A stretch of DNA of 48,198 nucleotides from Catenulispora sp. GTDB lineage: Bacteria; Actinomycetota; Actinomycetes; Streptomycetales; Catenulisporaceae. The number at the start of each line of letters is the position of its first letter. Positions within the stretch are counted from its first letter, which is position 1. Position numbers and translations under genes: made by a program. The notes below the pieces were generated by a model. That model did no database searches and was not told where the DNA came from. It saw only the letters and a program-made list of their open reading frames with translations. Location of the stretch: the NCBI GenBank assembly GCA_013362315.1, contig JABFWL010000186.1:1-48198 (forward strand). Direction: 5' to 3'. Positions 9,177 through 18,080 of the stretch are shown one piece after another.

Positions 9177-9205
9177 CACGTTCTGCGCCACCAGAAAGGT
9201 CGTTC

Positions 9206-10906
9206 GTGAACATCAATGGGGACGGGGAAGCGGGCCGCATGCCGAGATTCGGCCGGCCGCGACAGAACCCTGCCGCACGTACACCACACCGCCGGTCCCA
9301 GACCGGACGCCGGCTGACCGCCGTCCTGGCCGCGGCCGTCCTCGTCGGCGGGCTGGGGACCGGCATGGCGGCGGCCAGCCCGGCCGCCGGGGCCCAGAAC
9401 CAGCCGACGGTCCCGGTCCTGAACTGGGCGGACTGCGGTGGCGGCTTCGCGTGCGCCGACGCGGCCGTGCCGCTGGATTATCGGGACCCGCAGGGCCGCA
9501 CCATCACGCTGCACATGATCCGGCACCCGGCCGCGGATGCGACCCAGCGGGTGGGCACGCTGTGGATGGAGCCCGGCGGCCCGGGAAGCAGCGGCCTGAA
9601 CTTCGCCCGGGACAACTACGCGGACCTGCCGAGCGAGCTGCGGAACAAGTTCGACATCGTCAGCTTCGACCCTCGGGGGATCGGCACCAGCTCGCAGGTC
9701 GTGTGCTACAGCGACGACCAGTACAACGCGGCGGTCGGCGCGACCAAGGCGGTGCCCGGGCCGGACGCCTTCGACGCGGTCGTGAAGGTGGCGGCGGACT
9801 TCGACCAGAACTGCGTGTCGAAGCTCGGTGACACCGCCGGCCTGTTCGGCACTCAGTACGTCGCCCGGGACATCGATCTGCTGCGCCAGGCCCTCGGCGA
9901 GCAGCAGCTCACGTTCTACGGCCGGTCGTTCGGCACGTATGTCGGCACCGTCTACGCCAGCATGTTCCCCGGCCGGGTGCGCGCCATGGCGCTGGACGGC
10001 GCCTATGACCCGATCCGCTACGCCAACGTGCCCTACGCCTACGACTGGCCGCAGTACATCGCGCTGGACGCCGCGATGAACGACTTCCTCACCTGGTGCG
10101 ACCAGAACCAGACCGAGTGCGGGTTCGGCGACGGCGACGCCCGGGCGGCCTTCACCGCGCTCAAGGCCGACCTGGACGCCCACCCCGTGCAGCGCGCGGA
10201 CGGCAAGCTGGCGAACGGCTTCACCCTGGCCTACCGCCTGCTGTTCAACATGGACGAGGGCAAGGTGATCTGGCCGGCCTTCGGCCAGGCGCTGCGCCAG
10301 GCGCAGCTGCACGACCCGAGCTCCTTCCTGCTCCGGCCGCCGTCCTCGGCCAGCTACGCGCAGCTCAACCCGAACACCGTGGTCTCGTGCAACGACCGGG
10401 CGTTCCCCACCAGCATCAGTGAGCTGAAGTGGCACGTGACGGTCAGCGCCCAGACCGCGCCGCTGCTCGGCACGCCCTGGGCCTACGCGCCGCCGATGTA
10501 CGACCAGAACAGCGCCCCGGCGTGTGTGCAGTGGCCGGTCGAGCGGGTCAGCCGGTACAGCGGCTCCTACCGGGCGGCGGGCTCCGCGCCGATCCTGGTG
10601 ATCGGCACCACGCACGACCCGGACACGCCCTACCTGGACGCGGTCGCGCTCTCCCACACCTTCGACAACGCCGAACTGCTGACGTTCGACGCCCAGGGGC
10701 ACACCGCCTTCGGCCGCAGCGCCTGCGTGACCGCCGCGACCGCGAGCTACCTGGCCGACCTGACGCTTCCGAAGCCGGGCACCGTGTGCTCGGACGAGGT
10801 GCCGCCGGCACCGGTGACGGCGGCGAAGGCCCGGACCGCCGCGCGGTACAGCGAGCTGCTCGACGGGGCGCGGGACGACCACGACCTGATCCGCCCCGCG
10901 AGCTGA
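9206..10906 (+). CDS. secreted alpha/beta hydrolase, TAP-like (tripeptidyl aminopeptidase family)
   Basis: This 566-residue exported hydrolase has an N-terminal twin-Arg-free signal region (RRLTAVLAAAVLVGGLGTGMAAASPAAGA). The nucleophile elbow is GRSFGT with Ser241. The acid is probably in GTTHDPDTPY and the base in the GHTAFG motif, both in the C-terminal TAP-like domain. The oxyanion region MEPGGPGSSG precedes the fold core. Actinobacterial relatives (SlpD/SlpE, Tap) remove tripeptides from secreted proteins, but many members are uncharacterised esterases. GTG 9206 has AGAAAGG upstream; ATG 9239 after GGGGAAG is an alternative. It is a single-gene unit, divergent from the propeller gene. 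Confidence 0.88.
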   Translation: MNINGDGEAGRMPRFGRPRQNPAARTPHRRSQTGRRLTAVLAAAVLVGGLGTGMAAASPAAGAQNQPTVPVLNWADCGGGFACADAAVPLDYRDPQGRTITLHMIRHPAADATQRVGTLWMEPGGPGSSGLNFARDNYADLPSELRNKFDIVSFDPRGIGTSSQVVCYSDDQYNAAVGATKAVPGPDAFDAVVKVAADFDQNCVSKLGDTAGLFGTQYVARDIDLLRQALGEQQLTFYGRSFGTYVGTVYASMFPGRVRAMALDGAYDPIRYANVPYAYDWPQYIALDAAMNDFLTWCDQNQTECGFGDGDARAAFTALKADLDAHPVQRADGKLANGFTLAYRLLFNMDEGKVIWPAFGQALRQAQLHDPSSFLLRPPSSASYAQLNPNTVVSCNDRAFPTSISELKWHVTVSAQTAPLLGTPWAYAPPMYDQNSAPACVQWPVERVSRYSGSYRAAGSAPILVIGTTHDPDTPYLDAVALSHTFDNAELLTFDAQGHTAFGRSACVTAATASYLADLTLPKPGTVCSDEVPPAPVTAAKARTAARYSELLDGARDDHDLIRPAS

Positions 10907-11037
10907 CGCTCGGCCACGGGACGCGCAGGAGTCTGACACTCCCTGACCCCGGGGCGCACGGCGTGATCAGTTTCGGGCGATTTCGGCCAAACCGCGTCAT
11001 GAACCGCGAGTCCGTCCGTCTCATTGGCATGGCGAGG

Positions 11038-11529
11038 ATGACGAACCCCAGTGATCACCGCAGTGATCCCATGACCGGCGGCCGGTTCCTGGTACGGCTG
11101 GAGCTCCAGGTCCGCGACAGCGGCGGCTACCGTCTGGGCTATCTGTATCCCGCGAAGCGGTTCGCCGACGGGCAGCGCGCCGAGCAGTTCGGGATGTGCC
11201 TGTGGAGCACGCGGCACCGGGACGCCGTCGCAGTGCACGTGTTCCCGCCGGTCGGCGACCGGCGGCTGGCGGCGGACGGCTGGTCGATCGCCGAGCCGAT
11301 CCATATGGACTGCGGCGAGCTGTCCCGCCAGGTTGTTCCGGCGGTCACAGTGGTGCCCGCGGGAAGTGTCTGCGGCCGCTCCGGCGGCGCTGCCGGCGCT
11401 GAAAGTGCTGCCGTCGCTGAAAGTGCTGACGCTTATGTCGCGCAAACAGATCCGGCCCCGGCGGGCGCGCCGGGGCCGGACCGTACTGCTGCGTGCTACT
11501 CGGTCGCCTGCTCAGCCGCGACGCCCTGA
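11038..11529 (+). CDS. small protein of unknown function, 3' end overlapping valS
   Basis: I do not recognise this protein of about 163 residues. Codons from 11071 to about 11340 have near-saturated G/C third positions and read MTGGRFLVRLELQVRDSGG onward, rich in aromatic and charged residues, so this part looks genuinely coding. After about 11390 third positions fall and the text becomes Ala/Glu/Ser repeats (GAESAAVAESADA). The frame then runs through the valS terminator hairpin and 34 bp into valS on the other strand. The natural end may have been lost or moved by a frameshift. The start is uncertain: ATG 11038 or ATG 11071, neither with a good ribosome site. Confidence 0.45.
   Translation: MTNPSDHRSDPMTGGRFLVRLELQVRDSGGYRLGYLYPAKRFADGQRAEQFGMCLWSTRHRDAVAVHVFPPVGDRRLAADGWSIAEPIHMDCGELSRQVVPAVTVVPAGSVCGRSGGAAGAESAAVAESADAYVAQTDPAPAGAPGPDRTAACYSVACSAATP
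11451..11480 (-). terminator. valS terminator hairpin
   Basis: TCCGGCCCCGG and its exact complement form an 11-bp stem around an 8-base loop (CGGGCGCG), 15 bp downstream of the valS stop codon. It also lies inside the overlapping orphan frame on the plus strand. Confidence 0.75.
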
Positions 11530-14036
11530 AGGACCGCGCCCTCGAACTGCTCGCCGCCCTCGGAGTACGTCAGCTTCTCGATGTGGCCGGCGTTCTTCAG
11601 GTCGGCTTCCAGCAGCCGGATCGCGTCCGCCGCCGCGGCCGGGCCGGTGATGCCGAGCTCGACGATCTCCGCGCGGCGGGAGATCTTCGCCTCGGTCTTG
11701 GCCTTGCGGACCGCGCCGATCGCCGCCGACGCGGTGTCCAGCAGGGCCGGGTCGCCGGCGCCGGCCAGCTCCTCGGCGGTGGGCCAGGAGGTCACGTGGA
11801 CCGAGCCCTCGTGAGTCCAGGACCACACCTCCTCCGTGACATACGGCAGGAACGGCGCGAGCAGGCGGATGACCACGTCGAGCGCCTTGCGCAGGGCCAG
11901 GCGCGCCGAGTCCGACCCGGCGTAGGCGCGCTCCTTGACCAGCTCCAGGTAGTCGTCGCAGAACGTCCAGAAGAAGCGCTCGGCCGCGGTCAGGGCGGTG
12001 GTGTACTCGTAGCCCTCCAGCGCCTCGGTGGCCTCGGCCACCGTGGCCCGCAGCGCCGCGATCAGCGCCTCGTCCAGCGGCTCCGACACCGCGGCGTCCG
12101 CCGCCGCCTCGGGGAAGGAGTAGACGAACTTCGCCGCGTTCAGCAGCTTGGTCGCCAGGCGCCGGCCGACCTTCATCTGGTTCTGCTCGAAGGCGGTGTC
12201 GGTGCCGGGGCGGCCGAGGGCCGCCCAGTAGCGCACGCCGTCGGCGCCGTGCTCGTCGATCAGGTGCTCGGGGGTGACCACGTTGCCCTGCGACTTCGAC
12301 ATCTTCTTGCGGTCCGGGTCCAGGATCCACCCGGAGATCGCGGCGTTGTGCCACGGGGTGACCCCCTCCTCCAGGTAGGAGCGGACCACGGTGGCGAACA
12401 GCCAGGTGCGGATGATGTCGTGGGCCTGCGGCCGCAGGTCCATCGGGAAGGTGAGGTCGTAGAGCTCCTCGTCGACCAGCCAGCCGCAGGCCAGCTGCGG
12501 GGTCAGCGAGGAGGTGGCCCAGGTGTCCATGACGTCGGGCTCGCCGGCGAACCCGCCGGGGACGCCGCGCTGCGCCTCGGTGTAGCCCGGCGGCACCGCG
12601 CTCTGCGGGTCGACCGGCAGCGCGGCCTCGTCAGCCAGGATCGGGTCGCTGTAGTCCGGCTCGCCCTGGTCGTCCAGCCGGTACCAGACCGGGAACGGCA
12701 CGCCGAAGAACCGCTGGCGGGAGATCAGCCAGTCGCTGTTCAGGCCGCGGACCCAGTCGTCGTAGCGGGACTTCATGAACGCCGGGTGCCAGTCGATCGC
12801 CGCGCCGCGCTCCAGCAGTTGCTCCTGGTGCGCCATGGTGCGGATGAACCACTGCCGCGAGGAGACGATCTCCAGCGGCCGGTCGCCCTTCTCGTAGAAC
12901 TTCACCGCGTGCGTCGTCGGGCGCGACGGGCCGTCCAGGAAGCCGCCCTCGGCCAGCAGCTCCACGATCGCGGTCCGGGCCTGGGTGGCACTGCGGCCGA
13001 CGAGCTGGGCGTAGGCGCTCTGCGCCGCGGCCGGATCGGCGCTGGGCAGGGTCGTGAAGTCGACCTCCTGCAGCCGGCCGTTGCGGCCGATGATGGTGCG
13101 CGCCGGCAGCTGCAGCTCGCGCCACCACACGACGTCGGTCTGGTCGCCGAAGGTGCAGACCATGGCGATGCCGGAGCCCTTGTCGGTCTTGGCCAGCGGG
13201 TGCGCCAGCACCGGCACCCGCACGCCGAACAGCGGGCTCACCGCCTCCTTGCCGAACAGCGGCTGGTACCGCTCGTCGTCCGGGTGCGCGACCAGGGCGA
13301 CGCAGGCGGCCAGCAGCTCCGGGCGGGTGGTCTCGATGGTCACCGGCGCGCCGTCCACGGTGAACACCAGGCGGTGGTAGGAGGTGGCCACTTCCTTGTC
13401 GATCATCTCGGCGTTGGCCACGGCCGTGCCGAAGTCGACGTCCCACATGGTGGGGGCCTCGTGCTGGTAGGCGTTCCCGGACTTCAGCAGCCGCAGGAAG
13501 CCGGTCTGCGAGATCTGCTGCGCGGTCGAGCCGATCGTGGTGTAGGTGGTCCGCCAGTCCACGGACAGCCCGATGCGGCGCCACAGGTGCTCGAAGACCT
13601 TCTCGTCCTCGGCGGTGAGCCGCTCGCACAGCTCGATGAAGTTGCGCCGGGAGATGCCGATGACCGGGCGCTCGCCCTTCTTGACGACCGGCTCCGGGGC
13701 CTGGAAGTCCGGGTCGTACGGCAGCGTCGGGTCGCAGCGCACCGCGTAGTAGTTCTGCACCCGCCGCTCGGTCGCCAGCCCGTTGTCGTCCCAGCCCATC
13801 GGGTAGAAGACGTGCTTGCCGCGCATGCGCTGGAAGCGGGCGATGATGTCGGTGTGGGTGAAGGAGAACGCGTGCCCGACGTGCAGGGAGCCCGATACGG
13901 TCAGCGGAGGGGTGTCGATGGAGTACACCTCGGCCCGGGACGAGGGGCGTACGAAGTCATAGACGCCGTCCGCCGCCCACGCCTTCGCCCATTTCTCGTC
14001 CAAGCCGTCGATTGACGGCTTCTCCGGCAGCACCAC
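11496..14036 (-). CDS. valS: valyl-tRNA synthetase
   Basis: This enzyme charges tRNA-Val with valine in the cytosol. It is about 846 residues long. The class I signature appears as HVGH (residues 52-55) and KMSKS (about residue 575), with an anticodon-binding helical C-domain after that. The sequence near the active site is MGWDDNGLATERRVQN, the form known from archaeal-like and many actinobacterial ValRS, rather than the GTDHAGIATQ form of E. coli ValS. The editing (CP1) domain lies at roughly 180-340. The GTG at 14036 follows GGAAGG with 10-bp spacing and is better than the longer frame reaching 14144; GTG 14045 or 14033 are close alternatives. I saw no T-box in the 290-bp leader. Confidence 0.95.
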   Translation of the reverse strand: MVLPEKPSIDGLDEKWAKAWAADGVYDFVRPSSRAEVYSIDTPPLTVSGSLHVGHAFSFTHTDIIARFQRMRGKHVFYPMGWDDNGLATERRVQNYYAVRCDPTLPYDPDFQAPEPVVKKGERPVIGISRRNFIELCERLTAEDEKVFEHLWRRIGLSVDWRTTYTTIGSTAQQISQTGFLRLLKSGNAYQHEAPTMWDVDFGTAVANAEMIDKEVATSYHRLVFTVDGAPVTIETTRPELLAACVALVAHPDDERYQPLFGKEAVSPLFGVRVPVLAHPLAKTDKGSGIAMVCTFGDQTDVVWWRELQLPARTIIGRNGRLQEVDFTTLPSADPAAAQSAYAQLVGRSATQARTAIVELLAEGGFLDGPSRPTTHAVKFYEKGDRPLEIVSSRQWFIRTMAHQEQLLERGAAIDWHPAFMKSRYDDWVRGLNSDWLISRQRFFGVPFPVWYRLDDQGEPDYSDPILADEAALPVDPQSAVPPGYTEAQRGVPGGFAGEPDVMDTWATSSLTPQLACGWLVDEELYDLTFPMDLRPQAHDIIRTWLFATVVRSYLEEGVTPWHNAAISGWILDPDRKKMSKSQGNVVTPEHLIDEHGADGVRYWAALGRPGTDTAFEQNQMKVGRRLATKLLNAAKFVYSFPEAAADAAVSEPLDEALIAALRATVAEATEALEGYEYTTALTAAERFFWTFCDDYLELVKERAYAGSDSARLALRKALDVVIRLLAPFLPYVTEEVWSWTHEGSVHVTSWPTAEELAGAGDPALLDTASAAIGAVRKAKTEAKISRRAEIVELGITGPAAAADAIRLLEADLKNAGHIEKLTYSEGGEQFEGAVLQGVAAEQATE

Positions 14037-14187
14037 TGCGAACACGCCTTCCGTTGTTCCTGATGGAATGGATACGTACTGCGAGCAGTCTATCGGCCGA
14101 CGGACGCCCCACCGCCGCGCTTTCGCAGTCCGGGACCACGCCACGTCCGGCGCACGGGTTGTGCACGCCGTTTGTTCACACCGTAGG

Positions 14188-14220
14188 ACCGCCGCGCCTC
14201 ACCGCCGCGCCTCACCGCCG
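14188..14220. repeat. 13-bp tandem repeat in the valS upstream region
   Basis: ACCGCCGCGCCTC occurs twice in tandem (14188-14200 and 14201-14213), followed by a partial third copy ACCGCCG. It lies about 150 bp upstream of the valS start. The rest of the 290-bp gap shows no gene, and no function is evident. Confidence 0.7.
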
Positions 14221-14327
14221 AGCCGGGGACGGTAAGCGACTCGACGGCGACGCAGCGCGATCAATCCGTCACCGGTAGACAGCGGGCTCAGGACAGGAGG
14301 CTCCACTGTTGGTTGGCGGAGTCGGTA

Positions 14328-15746
14328 TCAAGCAAGCGCGCGAACCGCAGCGGCGAGAGTGTCCCGGAAGTCTGTGGAGTAGGACCGGCGGTTCCACTGC
14401 GCCAGGCGCACTCGGCGAGGCAGCAGGGCGTGCATGTCGCCCAGCAGGTGGTCGATGTTCCCGATCGAGCGGGGAAGGACCAGCGTCCCGCTGGCGTGCT
14501 TGCCGTTGGTCCGCGCGGCACGTGCCGCCAGCGTGCTGCGGACCTGCGCGCGGCGCTCGGCGAGCGGGGGCAGGCTGAGCGCTCCGGCCAGGTGGGCGGC
14601 GATCCAGGTGGCGCCGGCTTCGGCACTCAGGGAACTGACGAACGAGGTGTTGTAACCGGCGAAGGTCAGATTCGGGGCTTCGTGCGGCAGGACGTTCCGG
14701 AACAGCTCGAACTCGCCGTTCTCGTTGCGCACCGTGAGCGATTCGTCGAGGAACGGCACGCTCTGTTCGAAGCCGGTGGCGGCGACCACGAGGTCGGCGG
14801 GCAGGACGGTGCCGTCGTCCAGCACCGCCCGCGGGCTCTCGGCGCCACCTTCAGCACCCTGGAGTTCGGCGATGAGCCGATCTCTGCGGACCTTGATGGT
14901 CCCGGCACGCGCCGCGTCGAAGAAGCCGTCGGTGGCGAGGCTGGCGCTGCTGGCCGCGATCTCCTCGAAGCGGCCGGGCGGGACCAGGCCCAGGGCGTCC
15001 AGGCCTTGGAGCTTGACCACGCGGCGACTCAGGGAGCTGAAGACCGGTCCGAAGGGACGCGGGTTCGCGAACAGCAGCTCCCCGAGCCGGGTTATCGCCA
15101 CGTCCTCGAACTCCTTGCCGAGGAGCTGCTTGGGCGCCTTCCACAGCAGGCGGCGCGGCACCATCGTGAGTGACGCGGCGACTGCCGCGAGCGCCACCGC
15201 GACGTCGCACGCCGACTTTCCGTAGCCGACCACGACGACGTGTTTGCCGCGCGCGCCGTCGAGGGTGAGGCCCTGGGACGGCGCCTTGATCACGCCGCCG
15301 GCCTCCGTGAAGGCGGCGGCTCCGGGCCAATCGGGGATCCGCGGCCGGCAGAAGACGCCGTTGGCGACGACGAGGTGCGCCGATTCGACATGCTCGCCGG
15401 AGTCCAGACGCAGGTCCCACCCGGCGGCGGTGGGCTTGGCCAGGGCGACGCCGGTGCCGAGCCGCAGGTTCGACCGGATGCCGAAGCGGTCCACGTAGCC
15501 GCGCAGGTAGGAGTGCCATTGTTCGGCGCTCGGGTAGTCGGGCCAGGAGGCCGAGGCGGGGTGGTCCGAGAACTGGTAGGTCATCCGCGTGTTCTGGGTG
15601 GTGAGGCCCGGGTAGTGACGCGTGGGACTCCAGACTCCGCCGATCTCCGGCTCGGTGTCGAACGTGACGACCTCGTGCCCGACGGCCGTGAGGACCTTGG
15701 TGGCGGCCAGCCCGGCGATACCCGCTCCGACGACGGCGATGCGCAT
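14328..15746 (-). CDS. flavin-dependent monooxygenase (FMO/BVMO-like)
   Basis: This 472-residue cytosolic oxidoreductase has two dinucleotide-binding motifs. GAGIAGLA at residues 7-14 binds FAD. VVGYGKSACDVAVAL near residue 172 binds NADPH. The segment FSDHPASASWPDYPSAEQ lies where class B flavin monooxygenases carry their family fingerprint, and ATGFEQSVPFL matches the late FAD-contact ATG motif. Such enzymes oxygenate small nucleophiles or ketones. The start ATG 15746 encodes MRIAVVGAGIAGLA directly, as usual for the fold. A VOC gene lies upstream on the same strand, but a strong terminator separates them, so it probably has its own promoter. Confidence 0.85.
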   Translation of the reverse strand: MRIAVVGAGIAGLAATKVLTAVGHEVVTFDTEPEIGGVWSPTRHYPGLTTQNTRMTYQFSDHPASASWPDYPSAEQWHSYLRGYVDRFGIRSNLRLGTGVALAKPTAAGWDLRLDSGEHVESAHLVVANGVFCRPRIPDWPGAAAFTEAGGVIKAPSQGLTLDGARGKHVVVVGYGKSACDVAVALAAVAASLTMVPRRLLWKAPKQLLGKEFEDVAITRLGELLFANPRPFGPVFSSLSRRVVKLQGLDALGLVPPGRFEEIAASSASLATDGFFDAARAGTIKVRRDRLIAELQGAEGGAESPRAVLDDGTVLPADLVVAATGFEQSVPFLDESLTVRNENGEFELFRNVLPHEAPNLTFAGYNTSFVSSLSAEAGATWIAAHLAGALSLPPLAERRAQVRSTLAARAARTNGKHASGTLVLPRSIGNIDHLLGDMHALLPRRVRLAQWNRRSYSTDFRDTLAAAVRALA

Positions 15747-15792
15747 GGCGCCAGTGTCACAGACGTCTGATCAGCTGGCGAGACCTGCGAAC

Positions 15793-15824
15793 GCCGCCGG
15801 CGGGCGGGTTTTCCCGCCGGCGGC
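15793..15824 (-). terminator. terminator after the VOC gene
   Basis: GCCGCCGGCGGG and its exact complement form a 12-bp stem with an 8-base loop containing TTTT. It lies 47 bp past the VOC stop codon and upstream of the monooxygenase start. Confidence 0.75.
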
Positions 15825-15870
15825 CGATGGCGGGCGATCAGGGTGTCAGGCGGTCGGGCGGTCAGTGCCG

Positions 15871-16254
15871 TCAGGCGGCCGCGTTCCAGTCGAGCAACTG
15901 GACGATGACGCCGTTGGGATCGCGGACTTGGAAGGACCGCTCGCCCCACTCGTCCTCGACCAGCGGCATGGTGATCGTCACGCCCTCGTCCTGGAGCCGG
16001 GCCAGCTCGGCGTCGAGGTCGTCGACGGCGAAGGCCAGGATCAGGCCGGCGGCGTGGATGTCGCGCTGGTCGGCGGGCAGCACCGGGATGCCCCGGCGCA
16101 GGAAGATCACGGACATGCCGGTGTCGGGCCGCGACAGGGCGACGAACCCGTCGGCGGCCATGTCCTGGGCGAAGCCGAAGTGCTCCACAAGGAAGGCACT
16201 GGCGGCGGGGACGTCGTCGACGTTGAGGGATACGGCAGTGGAGTTGATGCGCAT
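15871..16254 (-). CDS. VOC-superfamily protein
   Basis: This 127-residue protein has two beta-alpha-beta-beta-beta modules. The first is SLNVDDVPAASAFLVEHFGF. The second is LAFAVDDLDAELARLQDEGV, ending in FQVRDPNGVIVQLLDW, where the Asp-Pro-Asn-Gly turn and the strand after it are typical. It resembles bleomycin-resistance/dioxygenase-type proteins, but the ligand cannot be told. ATG 16254 has GAGGAG upstream. It is divergent from a TetR regulator, with a palindrome in the shared gap, and is the likely regulated target. Confidence 0.85.
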   Translation of the reverse strand: MRINSTAVSLNVDDVPAASAFLVEHFGFAQDMAADGFVALSRPDTGMSVIFLRRGIPVLPADQRDIHAAGLILAFAVDDLDAELARLQDEGVTITMPLVEDEWGERSFQVRDPNGVIVQLLDWNAAA

Positions 16255-16289
16255 GCGGCTCCTCGCTGGTTGGTTCGGCGTGAGATAAA

Positions 16290-16306
16290 ACTGTACTAGA
16301 TACAGT
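16290..16306. promoter_or_regulatory. TetR operator in VOC/TetR gap
   Basis: ACTGTA-CTAGA-TACAGT is a perfect 6-bp inverted repeat. It is followed by two direct GTACAAC copies (16307-16313 and 16314-16320). On the minus strand the TTGTAC elements could serve as -35 for the VOC gene. Confidence 0.6.
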
Positions 16307-16344
16307 GTACAACGTACAACGTGGCATGCGAGAGGATTGTTCCC

Positions 16345-17130
16345 GTGCCGACGGAACGAACCAGCGCCGGGGATCCGGCCCGCACTCTGCGCCTGCTGTG
16401 GCGCGCCGCCGACGAGGCCGCCGAGGGGACCGTCGCGCGGCGCGGGCCACGGCGCGCGCTGAGCGTGGACGCCGTGGTCACAGCCGCCGTCGCGGTGGCC
16501 GACGCGGAGGGGTTGGAAGCGGTGACCATGCGCCGCATCGCGCAGGAGCTGGGCGTGGTCACGATGTCGATCTACACCTACGTCCCCGGCAAGGCCGAGC
16601 TGCTGGACGTGATGGTGGACACCGCCTACAGCGCGATGGAACGCGCCGGCACCGCCGGGCGACCATGGCGTGAGCGGGTGACGGCAGTAGCGGCGGAGAA
16701 CCGTGCTCTATACGAGCAACACCCCTGGGTGGCCGAGGTCTCCACGGCGCGTCCCCCGCTGGGGCCGGGCCTGATGGCCAAGTACGAGCACGAACTCTCC
16801 GCCTTCGACGGGCTCGGGCTCGGCGATGTCGAGATGGATGACTGCCTGACGCATCTGCTGGGCTTCGTGCAGGGCTGGGCGCGCGGCACCGCCGACATCC
16901 GGGCGGCGCGAGCCGAGGGGGCACTGACCGACGAGCAGTGGTGGCAGGCCAACGCGCCCTTGCTGGAGAAGGTCTTCGACGCGGAGAAATACCCGACCGC
17001 GGTGCGCGTCGGGGCGGCGGCCGGCGAGGCGCACAGCGCCGCCTACGATCCCGACCATGCCTACGAATTCGGGCTGAGCAGGATCCTCGACTCGTTCGAG
17101 ATCCTCATCGCCGGACACGACGGCAACTAA
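16345..17130 (+). CDS. TetR-family transcriptional regulator
   Basis: This 261-residue regulator has its helix-turn-helix around residues 40-80: VVTAAVAVADAEGLEAVTMRRIAQELGVVTMSIYTYVPGKAELL. The long ligand-binding half resembles the TetR C-terminal class (TetR_C), which is typically larger than in AcrR-like members. GTG 16345 follows GAGAGG with 9-bp spacing; an in-frame GTG at 16321 lacks a ribosome site and overlaps the operator region. It is divergent from the VOC gene, so it probably represses that gene and itself. The inducer is unknown. Confidence 0.88.
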   Translation: MPTERTSAGDPARTLRLLWRAADEAAEGTVARRGPRRALSVDAVVTAAVAVADAEGLEAVTMRRIAQELGVVTMSIYTYVPGKAELLDVMVDTAYSAMERAGTAGRPWRERVTAVAAENRALYEQHPWVAEVSTARPPLGPGLMAKYEHELSAFDGLGLGDVEMDDCLTHLLGFVQGWARGTADIRAARAEGALTDEQWWQANAPLLEKVFDAEKYPTAVRVGAAAGEAHSAAYDPDHAYEFGLSRILDSFEILIAGHDGN

Positions 17131-17145
17131 GAGCCCTATGACGCT

Positions 17146-17175
17146 GCGGGCCGGACGGTTGTCCGTCCGGCCCGC
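17146..17175. terminator. bidirectional terminator between TetR and lipoprotein genes
   Basis: GCGGGCCGGACGG and its exact complement form a 13-bp stem with loop TTGT, placed between two convergent stop codons (17130 and 17182). Confidence 0.85.
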
Positions 17176-17181
17176 GAGCCG

Positions 17182-17898
17182 TCACACGCCCAGGTCGACG
17201 ACCGGCGGCGGCCCGCTGGTGACGCCGTTCCCGTCGCGGTTCATCAGGGTGCCGTTGAAGACCAGCCGCAGTCCCTTGGCGCCCTTGGGGGCGACGAACA
17301 CGACTTCCCCGGTCTGCTTCTCGCCGGGCTTCAGGCTCAGCAGGTCGAGCCGCACGCCCTTCGGCAGGGCGTCGGTCGCCACGATCGAGGCCTGGATGCG
17401 GTCGTTCGCGTCGTCCCGGACATCGAAGTCGAACATCGAGAAGGCACCCTGGCCGGCAACGTTGGCCAGCTCCACATGCAGCTTGAGGTACTGCTGGTTG
17501 GGCGCCGGCTGCAGCGCGTCGCCAGCCGGCGGCACGTAGGGGTAGGTGACGATGTCGACCTTCAGCTTGAACCCGCTGCGCTCGACCCAGTCGGTCTTCT
17601 TGTTCGTCACAGCCGGCGGGGTGGCCGACGAGGACGGCGATGCGGAGTCAGAGGGTGAAGCAGACGACGACGAGGATGACCCGACCGCCGTGGAGGACGA
17701 AGCCGAGGACGCGGACGACGATGCCGACGACGATGCCGACGAGGTGGAGCCCTGGACACTCGAACCGGCAGCCGCGACCGGCGTCGTCGAGCCCCCAGCC
17801 GGCGTCTTCGAGCCCGATGACGAGCAGGCGCTCAAGGACAACGCGAGCACCGCCACGGCGCTCAGCGTCGCCACGGACATCTTCGATCGCTGGAACAT
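17182..17898 (-). CDS. secreted lipoprotein with Ser-rich linker and DUF4352-like domain
   Basis: This 238-residue protein starts with a lipoprotein signal peptide ending in a lipobox (LSLSAC, Cys near residue 25). A low-complexity linker of about 70 residues, mostly Ser, Ala, Thr and Pro, follows. The C-terminal half is a beta-rich domain (QQYLKLHVELANVAG, FDFDVRDD, LKPGEKQTGEVVFVAPKGAKGLRLVF). This pattern matches the DUF4352/telomere-protein-like immunoglobulin fold common in Gram-positive lipoproteins. ATG 17898 follows GGGGGA. The domain assignment is by pattern, and the function is unknown. It stands alone between convergent and divergent neighbours. Confidence 0.8.
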   Translation of the reverse strand: MFQRSKMSVATLSAVAVLALSLSACSSSGSKTPAGGSTTPVAAAGSSVQGSTSSASSSASSSASSASSSTAVGSSSSSSASPSDSASPSSSATPPAVTNKKTDWVERSGFKLKVDIVTYPYVPPAGDALQPAPNQQYLKLHVELANVAGQGAFSMFDFDVRDDANDRIQASIVATDALPKGVRLDLLSLKPGEKQTGEVVFVAPKGAKGLRLVFNGTLMNRDGNGVTSGPPPVVDLGV

Positions 17899-18080
17899 CG
17901 GTCCCCCGTTTGGTGATCGTTGGCGGAAAGCTGGGAAAGTCTGTCAGACCGCCCCGCCGCCCACCAGCTTCCCGGACAAGTCCGTACACGCTAACGCCGC
18001 CCCAAGGGGACCGGCCCCAGCTGTGTCAACCAGCGAGATCAAAGCTCTGAGTCAGTAGCTATTCTGAATAAGCTGGACTT

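Noticed and set aside
11493-14015. 840-codon plus-strand frame opposite valS
   Set aside because: valS has HVGH and KMSKS in the right order; the opposite frame has no recognisable features.
14037-14327. T-box riboswitch in the valS leader
   Set aside because: I looked for the conserved TGGNACCGCG-type antiterminator element on the valS strand and did not find it.
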